A stretch of DNA of 49,413 nt from Rhodocyclaceae bacterium (GTDB lineage: Bacteria; Pseudomonadota; Gammaproteobacteria; Burkholderiales; Ga0077523). The notes beneath the pieces were generated by a model. That model did no database searches. It was not told where the DNA came from and saw only the letters and a list, made by a program, of their open reading frames with translations. The translations under genes and the position numbers were made by a program. The stretch is from assembly GCA_020248405.1 (NCBI GenBank), contig JADCHQ010000029.1:1-49413 (forward strand), written 5' to 3'. Each line of letters begins with the position of its first letter. Position 1 is the stretch's first letter. Positions 44,034 to 49,413 of this stretch are shown here, piece by piece.

Positions 44034-45403
44034 GGGGCCAGGGGCTCGGCGCAGGCGTCCGGGAGCCTCCCGGCGGCGAGCTGCATCACCCGCCAGCCGC
44101 AGTAGAAGCCCTGGCAGCGCCCCATCAGGCAGCGGGTGCGCCGTTTCAGGCCGCCCAGGTCGCCGGCGGGCAGAGGGCCCGAAAGGGCGGCCTCGATCTC
44201 GTGGCGTGTCACCAGTTCGCAGTGGCAGACGACCTCGCCGGGGGCGGCGGCCTGCCAGGGCCGTTGACCTGTCTCGCACAGGTTGGGCACCGGCGTCCAC
44301 ACTGGCACCGGCGCCTCGCGCAGGGCTCCGAAGTGCCGCGCGTACAGCCCTGCCACGTGAGAGGCGATGCCCAGGGAGCCGGTGAGCCCGGTGGAGCGGA
44401 TGCCAGCCACCGTGATCCAGCCTCGGTCGGCTAGCGCCTCGATGCGGTAGTCCTTGGATTCGGTGGCGGGGCGAAGGCCCGCGTACACCGCGTTGACACC
44501 GTGGCCGGCCAGCCCGGGCACGAGCGCCCGTGCCTTGCGCACCAGCCACTCGAGGACCGCCTCGTCCACCGTGGGCGATTCGCGTTCGTCCACATCTTCG
44601 GCGGTGGGGCCGGCCAGCACGTTGCCGTAGGCCGTGCGGCACACCAGCACGCCCTTGGTGCGCTCGGTAGGCACCGGCAGGATGATGGCGTTCACGAGCG
44701 GCCACGCCGTCTTGTCGAACACCACGAACTGTCCCTTGCGCGGCCGGATCGTGAAGGGCGGCGTGCGCGCGATGCGCTCCACGTGGTCGGCATACAGACC
44801 GGCGGCGTTGATCACCACCGGCGCGCGCACCTCGCCGCGGCTGGTGGCCAGCACCCAGGCATCGCCCTCGCGCTCGCCGCCCTCCACCGTGCAGCCGCGC
44901 AGGATGGCCGCGCCGTGGGCCATTGCCTGGTGGGCGTAGGCGAGCGGGGCGGACCAGCCGTCGATGACGTGCTCGCCGGGCACCAGCACGGCTCCGAGCG
45001 CGCCCGGCGCCAGGCCCGGTTCGCGCGCGTGGAGCGCCGGCGCATCCATCAGGGCGGCGTCTACCACCCCGTTGCCGTGAGCCTGCGCGAGGATGGCCGG
45101 AAGGCGTGCGGCCTCGGCCGGCGTCCACGCCACCACCAGGCCGCCGGTCTCCACCAGGGGCAGGTTGAGGCGCTCCCGAATCTCGAGGTACTCAGCGTAG
45201 CCCGCGCGCATGCAGGCGAGCTCGAGGCTGCCGGGCGGGGCGTCGAAACCGGTATGCAGCAGAGCGCTGTTGCCCTTGCTCGCTCCCGACAGGATGTCGG
45301 CACCCTTCTCGAGCAGCACGGCGGTGACCCCGCCCATGGACAGCCTGCGCAGGATGGCGAGGCCCACCACCCCGCCGCCGATGATGGCCACGTCGCATTG
45401 CAT
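44030..45403 (-). CDS. GlpA-like FAD-dependent dehydrogenase with BFD-type [2Fe-2S] C-terminus
   Basis: 457 residues. N-terminal FAD motif DVAIIGGGVVGLAILRRL, then GASKGNSALLHTGFDAPPG, a DAO-family pattern, and IRSTGLTGSLGIASHVAGLY near residue 360. The C-terminal 80 residues carry a BFD-like cluster domain (VCHCELVTRHEIEAAL ... LKRRTRCLMGRCQGFYC). This is the layout of GlpA-type glycerol-3-phosphate dehydrogenases of anaerobes and of L-2-hydroxyglutarate-oxidase-like relatives. With an FGGY kinase two genes downstream, oxidation of glycerol 3-phosphate to dihydroxyacetone phosphate is the best guess. Confidence 0.82.
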   Translation of the reverse strand: MQCDVAIIGGGVVGLAILRRLSMGGVTAVLLEKGADILSGASKGNSALLHTGFDAPPGSLELACMRAGYAEYLEIRERLNLPLVETGGLVVAWTPAEAARLPAILAQAHGNGVVDAALMDAPALHAREPGLAPGALGAVLVPGEHVIDGWSAPLAYAHQAMAHGAAILRGCTVEGGEREGDAWVLATSRGEVRAPVVINAAGLYADHVERIARTPPFTIRPRKGQFVVFDKTAWPLVNAIILPVPTERTKGVLVCRTAYGNVLAGPTAEDVDERESPTVDEAVLEWLVRKARALVPGLAGHGVNAVYAGLRPATESKDYRIEALADRGWITVAGIRSTGLTGSLGIASHVAGLYARHFGALREAPVPVWTPVPNLCETGQRPWQAAAPGEVVCHCELVTRHEIEAALSGPLPAGDLGGLKRRTRCLMGRCQGFYCGWRVMQLAAGRLPDACAEPLAP

Positions 45404-45463
45404 GGGCGCATCCTACGAAAAATGGACGGGGCAATGGCCCCGTCCGCGGCCGGAATTCGCGTG

Positions 45464-47038
45464 CTAGGCGTCGAGCGCCTTCTCGGTGGCCTCGATCTCC
45501 TTGCGCCGCTGGGCCACCATGTCGCCGATGGGCGGGCCCTTGAAGCGGCGCGACTCGAACGCCGCCCAGATGATGGCCATGGCCAGCAGCATCCCGGCGG
45601 TGAGATAGCCCACCTTTTCGTTGGGCGGCTGGATCCCCACCACCACGAGGATGGCCGCGCCGATCACGGCCAGCACCGACACAACCCGGGAGGCGGCGCC
45701 GAGGTTGAAGGGCCCCTTGTGCGCCCAGCGGCCCTTCATCTCGGCGCGAAGTCCCGCGGCGATCGGCAGGATGTATGAGATGTACAGGAACACCGCGCAG
45801 CCGGTGGACAGCACCACGAAGGCGTCGCCGTAGAGGGTGGCGACCACCGACAGGATGCCGGCCCACCAGATGGCGTTGGCGGGCGTGCGGTACTGCCGGC
45901 TGACGTGGGCGAGAGACTTGGAAAAGGGCAGGCCGCCGTCACGCGCGAAGGCGTACATCATCCGGGAGGTGGAGGTGAGGCCGGCCAGCGCGCAGATGTA
46001 GTTGGCCACCACGATGCCGATGATCAGGATGTCCTTGAACACCTTGGGCATGGCCGACTCGTTCATCAGCCACGGGAAGGCGTTCCAGCCCTGCTTGGCG
46101 CCCTCTTCGACGCTGGGCATGGCCAGGATGAAGGCGCACAGCATCACGTAGCCGAACAGGAACGACCAGAACACGGAGTGGATCATGCCGCGGGGCGCCT
46201 CGCGGGACGCATTGCGTGTTTCCTCGGCCGTGTGGGCCGAGGCGTCGAAGCCCGTCACCGTGTAGACGCCCTGCAGCAGCCCGAGCATGAACACGGCCAT
46301 GGTGCTCTGCATCGCCGTGGGCCAGACGCTGCCGCCGGCCTCGCCGGAGAAGTTGGAGAAGGTGAACAGCCGGCTGAAGTCGAGCGACGGGGCGTAGGCG
46401 AGCAGGCCGAGGGTCAGGAGCACCGCCACCACGAAGATAAGGTAGCCGCTGAAGTCGGTGAGGATGGTGGTGGCGCGGATGCCCACGTGGTTGAGGGTCG
46501 CCTGGGTCACCGTCAGCGCGGCGATGAACAGCGTCTGGATCCACCAGCCCGAATCGAAGGCGCCTTCGGTCACCCACCCCATGGCCTTGATGTCCAGGCC
46601 CAGCACTTCCCCGAGGAACAGGTCGCGGAACAGCAGGAACACGCCGAAGTTCACCGACGACACCACGAACAGCAGGCCCAGCAGGTTGAACCAAGCGGCT
46701 ACCCAGCCGTAGCCGCGTCCGCCGAGCAGCGAGGACCAGTGATAGATGCCGCCCGCGGTGGGATAGGAGGAGGCGATCTGTCCCATGGCCGCGGCTACCA
46801 GCAGGGCGAACAGGCACGCCAGGGGCCAGCCGAAACCCACGCTCGCGCCGCCGGTGGCGCTGAGGGAGAGCGGGAAGGCCGTGATGCCACCGGCCAGGAT
46901 GCAGATGATCGAGAACGAGATGGCGAAGTTCTGGAACCCGCCCATGCGCCGCGACAACTCCTGCGCGTAGCCCATGCTGTGCAGTTGCTTCACGTCGTCC
47001 TGATACGCATCGCTGTTTTCGTAATCCTTCCTGGCCAT
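45464..47038 (-). CDS. APC-superfamily amino acid / amine permease
   Basis: 524 residues from the ATG at 47038; the much longer open frame upstream is not coding. About 12 hydrophobic segments are visible, starting with FAISFSIICILAGGITAFPLS near residue 38 and TAGGIYHWSSLLGG, then GFDASAHTAEETRNASREAPRGM, a signature of the amino acid/choline/GABA transporter branch of the APC superfamily. Leading the operon that contains eutA and eutBC, ethanolamine is the likely substrate, although choline-like amines or amino acids fit the family equally well. Confidence 0.85.
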   Translation of the reverse strand: MARKDYENSDAYQDDVKQLHSMGYAQELSRRMGGFQNFAISFSIICILAGGITAFPLSLSATGGASVGFGWPLACLFALLVAAAMGQIASSYPTAGGIYHWSSLLGGRGYGWVAAWFNLLGLLFVVSSVNFGVFLLFRDLFLGEVLGLDIKAMGWVTEGAFDSGWWIQTLFIAALTVTQATLNHVGIRATTILTDFSGYLIFVVAVLLTLGLLAYAPSLDFSRLFTFSNFSGEAGGSVWPTAMQSTMAVFMLGLLQGVYTVTGFDASAHTAEETRNASREAPRGMIHSVFWSFLFGYVMLCAFILAMPSVEEGAKQGWNAFPWLMNESAMPKVFKDILIIGIVVANYICALAGLTSTSRMMYAFARDGGLPFSKSLAHVSRQYRTPANAIWWAGILSVVATLYGDAFVVLSTGCAVFLYISYILPIAAGLRAEMKGRWAHKGPFNLGAASRVVSVLAVIGAAILVVVGIQPPNEKVGYLTAGMLLAMAIIWAAFESRRFKGPPIGDMVAQRRKEIEATEKALDA

Positions 47039-47536
47039 GGGGTCTTCCTTGGGGAGGGTTGGGGCGGGATGGCTCGTGGCGGCGTGCGCCGCGCGCCTGT
47101 TCAAGGTGTTCGGATAATCGATGGTATGCGACTGCGACGCTGCAGTGACGCAGGGATGATGCCCGGACCAGGACCGTGGGGTAAAGCTTCGTTGTATCAG
47201 GGAGTTCAACGCTCGCGGCAAGTCTGCCGCCGCAGCGATGCGCACCGGGCGGTGGCCGTGCGCCGCGGGGGGGCGCACGGCCTTGGTGCGCCGTCCCTGG
47301 CGCGGCAGGGCGGACTGTGGGTGATTCACCGTGCTCAAGGTGGAGGGTTGAAACAGCAGGCGGTGGGCTCCGCGTGCGCTGCCAGGGCGTCCCCGGACAG
47401 GGAAGCCACAGGCCGCGTGGCGGGAACGGCCCGCGCTCTGCGGGTGTTTGCATGCCGGCCCGGCGGGTGGCACTGTACGGGGGGCGTTGCCCCCGGCATT
47501 CCGGCCGGGGGTAGACATGCCCCGCGGGAGACCCGG
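47039..47536. other. 498-bp divergent intergenic region upstream of the permease operon
   Basis: No gene is supported here. The promoter of the minus-strand permease-eut operon and that of the plus-strand secreted protein should lie in it. I looked for a cobalamin riboswitch because of the B12 enzyme downstream and found no convincing B12 box. A TGGCAC/TTGC pair has the wrong spacing for sigma54. A G-rich run lies around 47266-47272. Confidence 0.4.
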
Positions 47537-47977
47537 ATGAAGCTCGACATGCTGGTGGCAACGGGCGCCCTGCTCGTTGTGTGCGCTGCCCCCGCGCGGG
47601 GCGCCGATTGGGACCACGACGCCAACATCGAGGCTGCCGTGGGCGCCGTGGTGGCCAGCTACCGCCAGGGCGGCCCGGCGGAGATGGAGCGCGTGGTGGG
47701 GGCCTGCTACGGCGGCATCACTGACAGCGGCGACACCGACGAGCAGGTGCAGCGGCTCGAATCGTGCGCTGGCATGGACTTCGCGGCCTTCCTCATCGAC
47801 CGTCGCGACGCCGAGCAATTGGGGCGCGAGCGCAGCGCCTTTTTTGCCGCAGAAAAAATCATGGGCCGCGTGGAGCGGCTGGGGGACTGGTACCACAACC
47901 CCGGTGTGGAGACGCAGATCATCCGCGCCTGGTCGCGCAGCGCGGTCGAGGCCCTGGAGCGCTCGGGTCTGTTCTGA
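47537..47977 (+). CDS. Secreted hypothetical protein with signal peptide
   Basis: 146 residues from the ATG at 47537. The N-terminus is a classic Sec signal (MKLDMLVATGALLVVCAAPARGA, cleavage probably after RGA-23). The mature protein is soluble and rich in charged helices, with two cysteines (GACYGG and ESCAGMD contexts) that could form a disulfide. I do not recognise a family. It stands between the permease promoter region and a convergent small gene, and no partner is evident. Confidence 0.65.
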   Translation: MKLDMLVATGALLVVCAAPARGADWDHDANIEAAVGAVVASYRQGGPAEMERVVGACYGGITDSGDTDEQVQRLESCAGMDFAAFLIDRRDAEQLGRERSAFFAAEKIMGRVERLGDWYHNPGVETQIIRAWSRSAVEALERSGLF

Positions 47978-47986
47978 AGGGCGCCG

Positions 47987-48238
47987 CTACACGCAGGGCG
48001 CGTCGCCGTCGGCCTCCGGCACCTTGAAGGCCAGCGCCGCGGCACGGCGTTGCAGTGTCTCGCAGCGCAGGCACCAGCGTCCTTCGATGGCCGAGTCCAC
48101 GCCGTAGAAGGCAGGCGGAATCTGGGTCGGGCTCACCGCCTCGCCACACAGCGCGCGCTCGGGCGTGGAGGCCTCGGCGTAGTGGAATTCGAAGCCCTGG
48201 GGCAGGGGCTTCTGGGCGATGAGCAGGTCGTGGATCAT
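47987..48238 (-). CDS. Small hypothetical protein with CxxC knuckle
   Basis: 83 residues from the ATG at 48238. Cysteines at ALCGE and WCLRCE suggest a small zinc-binding fold, as in actinobacterial-type DUF3039-like proteins, but I cannot name a family with confidence. It lies 50 bp downstream of the DksA/TraR-like gene on the same strand, so the two may be co-transcribed. It converges on the secreted-protein gene, with only 9 bp between stops. Confidence 0.55.
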   Translation of the reverse strand: MIHDLLIAQKPLPQGFEFHYAEASTPERALCGEAVSPTQIPPAFYGVDSAIEGRWCLRCETLQRRAAALAFKVPEADGDAPCV

Positions 48239-48288
48239 CGTGGGGCAGGGGAGGCGGTCGCGCGCCGCGCGGCGCATCCGTGCCGCTC

Positions 48289-48681
48289 TCACAGGCGCGG
48301 CGCGGCAGCAGCGCCGGAGGCGTGGTCGTGGCGATCCTGGCAGGCGATGCAGCGGCTCGCGGCGGGCTGGGCCTCAAGGCGTGCCAGCGCGATGTTCTCG
48401 CCGCAATCGCCGCATACCCCGTAGCTGCCCTCGACCATACGTGCCAGGGCCTGCTGAATGTGGCGCAGTTCCTCCACCTGCCGGTCCATGCGGGCCGCAT
48501 CCAGGTCGGCCAGCAGATCGGCCACCGACTCATCCCCCGCGTCGTGGACTTTGCCTGCCAGGTCTGCCAGATGCTGCTCATCGGAGGCCGCCAGTTCCGC
48601 GCGCACCTGCGCCAGCAGCTCGGAGCGGCGGTGGCGCAGGGCGTCGGCAAGGCGTTGCCGTGACTCGGGTGCGATGCTCAT
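48289..48681 (-). CDS. TraR/DksA-family C4 zinc-finger protein
   Basis: 130 residues. A long coiled-coil N-terminal half (ESRQRLADALRHRRSELLAQ ... MDRQVEELRHIQQALARM) is followed by the zinc finger CGDC-x17-CIAC near residues 90-114, the DksA/TraR signature. It is shorter than DksA (about 150) and lacks the clear acidic tip motif (DxxDxA), so it is more likely one of the DksA-like paralogues that bind RNA polymerase or respond to stress. Start at 48681. Confidence 0.88.
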   Translation of the reverse strand: MSIAPESRQRLADALRHRRSELLAQVRAELAASDEQHLADLAGKVHDAGDESVADLLADLDAARMDRQVEELRHIQQALARMVEGSYGVCGDCGENIALARLEAQPAASRCIACQDRHDHASGAAAAPRL

Positions 48682-48882
48682 GGTGCCGTGTTTCTCCTTG
48701 AAGACGAGGGCTGCGGGCCGGCCGCCGCCTGAGGCTCAACCATGATGGTACCGCCAAAGACTGCCGCTCCCAGGGCGATTGAGCCACCGTGCAAGCTGCT
48801 TTGCCTCAAGGTACTGGACATCCGCACTGCCTGAGCCTGCGCTCCTCCGGGAGGGGTGGGCATGACGCACCGATGATCCGGA

Positions 48883-49413
48883 TCAGAAGCCCGGATGCGT
48901 CTGTGGCAAGGTGGACAAGGGCTGCTCTCGTGGCGGGACCAGAGGCAAGACCAGCCTGAAGACGAATGATGGTGTGACCTCCAGGCGCACTGCATCGGGC
49001 ACGCTGGTGAGTCTTCTGATATCGATCTGCGCCCTATCGTTGGCGTTGGGTGCGGGCTGCGGCATGGTGAGCGGCGCCGGGGTGATGGTGAGTGCGCCGT
49101 TGACGTAGGTGATGGAGTAGTTGCCCAGCCCCGTGCCGGTGGCGCCCGAGAGGGTATCGAGATACGTACCCGCGTTGGTGCCGGAGGCGCGCCCGCTCAC
49201 GCTGGCGACGCTGTCCGAGCCCAGCAGGCCGGAGGCGCTGAAGGTGTTGGTCTGGGCGCCAGCGGTGTAGGTGGTGCTGGTGGTGGCGCCCTGGATGGTG
49301 AGCGGCGCCGGGGTGATGGTGAGTGCGCCGTTGACGTAGGTGATGGAGTAGTTGCCCAGCCCCGTGCCGGTGGCGCCCGAGAGGGTATCGAGATACGTAC
49401 CCGCGTTGGTGCC
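48883..49413 (-). CDS. C-terminal end of an MBG-repeat surface adhesin (5' end beyond the window)
   Basis: 177 residues on the minus strand with no start in the window. Two copies of a 77-residue MBG-type beta-repeat can be seen (TNAGTYLDTLSGATG, GNYSITYVNGALTITPAPLT). After the last repeat a 52-residue tail ends the protein (THPGF, stop at 48883). MBG repeats occur in very large filamentous-haemagglutinin-like adhesins of beta- and gammaproteobacteria, usually with an N-terminal TPS secretion domain. Here only the C-terminus is present. Confidence 0.85.
   Translation of the reverse strand, partial: GTNAGTYLDTLSGATGTGLGNYSITYVNGALTITPAPLTIQGATTSTTYTAGAQTNTFSASGLLGSDSVASVSGRASGTNAGTYLDTLSGATGTGLGNYSITYVNGALTITPAPLTMPQPAPNANDRAQIDIRRLTSVPDAVRLEVTPSFVFRLVLPLVPPREQPLSTLPQTHPGF
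49064..49182. repeat. Direct repeat copy 1 inside the MBG adhesin gene
   Basis: This 119-bp stretch is identical, base for base as far as I can compare, to 49295-49413. The spacing of 231 bp equals 77 codons, one protein repeat. Confidence 0.85.
49295..49413. repeat. Direct repeat copy 2 inside the MBG adhesin gene (runs to the window edge)
   Basis: Identical to 49064-49182 over 119 bp and cut by the end of the window. Further copies probably continue outside. Confidence 0.85.

Noticed and set aside
47468..47490. Sigma54-type promoter (TGGCAC ... TTGC)
   Set aside because: The spacing between the two elements is 13 bp and not the required 5 bp.
47039..47536. Cobalamin riboswitch upstream of the permease-eut operon
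   Set aside because: No B12-box-like sequence with its neighbouring conserved elements could be found on the minus strand.
45464..47896. An 810-residue permease using the longest open frame
   Set aside because: The extra N-terminal 286 residues are unlike any transporter and overlap a plus-strand gene; the ATG at 47038 gives the normal family start.
1..49413. CRISPR arrays, tRNA and rRNA genes
   Set aside because: No regularly spaced short repeats and no tRNA cloverleaf or rRNA-like sequence were noticed on either strand.

Overview
This is a GC-rich window (about 70% by eye) with proteobacterial gene content, most likely a betaproteobacterium. The evidence is an isoquinoline-oxidoreductase-like molybdenum enzyme, SoxYZ, a bufferin (BufABC) operon, a DksA/TraR protein, YqjD/YqjE-like membrane proteins and an MBG-repeat adhesin. 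The taxonomic call is an inference from gene families. No rRNA, tRNA or CRISPR array was seen.

The centre (about 3.2-30.0 kb) holds every enzyme that is diagnostic for the 3-hydroxypropionate (3-HP) bi-cycle, the CO2-fixation pathway known from Chloroflexus. A minus-strand block carries mct (mesaconyl-CoA C1-C4 CoA transferase), mcr (bifunctional malonyl-CoA reductase) and a single-chain 1806-residue biotin carboxylase/BCCP/carboxyltransferase. Divergent from it, a plus-strand operon carries smtA, smtB, mcl and mch. A second minus-strand block carries meh and the 1822-residue trifunctional propionyl-CoA synthase pcs. Together these encode acetyl-CoA to malonyl-CoA to 3-HP to propionyl-CoA, the malate CoA-transferase/malyl-CoA lyase step that releases glyoxylate, and the whole second cycle that turns glyoxylate plus propionyl-CoA into pyruvate plus acetyl-CoA. 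Methylmalonyl-CoA epimerase and mutase, succinate dehydrogenase and fumarase are not here and would have to be elsewhere in the genome.

Between the two bi-cycle blocks lie accessory genes: a DUF4240 protein, a quinone oxidoreductase, a glutathione S-transferase, and a lower-GC restriction-modification pair. The pair is an MT-A70 methyltransferase and a BglII-like endonuclease broken by a 4-bp tandem duplication. Upstream of meh, on the same strand, are soxZ, soxY and a two-subunit molybdopterin dehydrogenase.

From 34.5 to 36.5 kb is a bufferin RiPP-type copper-metallophore operon (bufA1-bufB-bufC). It converges on an AerR-like B12-binding protein, with the two genes sharing one CTAG stop. 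From 37.6 to 47.0 kb, one minus-strand gene set couples an APC permease, a GlpA-like dehydrogenase, a second FAD oxidoreductase, a glycerol-kinase-like FGGY kinase, EutA and a fused EutBC ethanolamine ammonia-lyase. This looks like a route for amino-alcohol or glycerol head groups that yields acetaldehyde.

The left edge has the tail of an IS5-like transposase, two small membrane-protein genes, about 830 bp without a convincing gene, a class II aldolase and a PIN-domain remnant. The right edge has small hypothetical genes, a DksA/TraR zinc-finger protein and the C-terminal end of an MBG-repeat surface protein that runs off the window.
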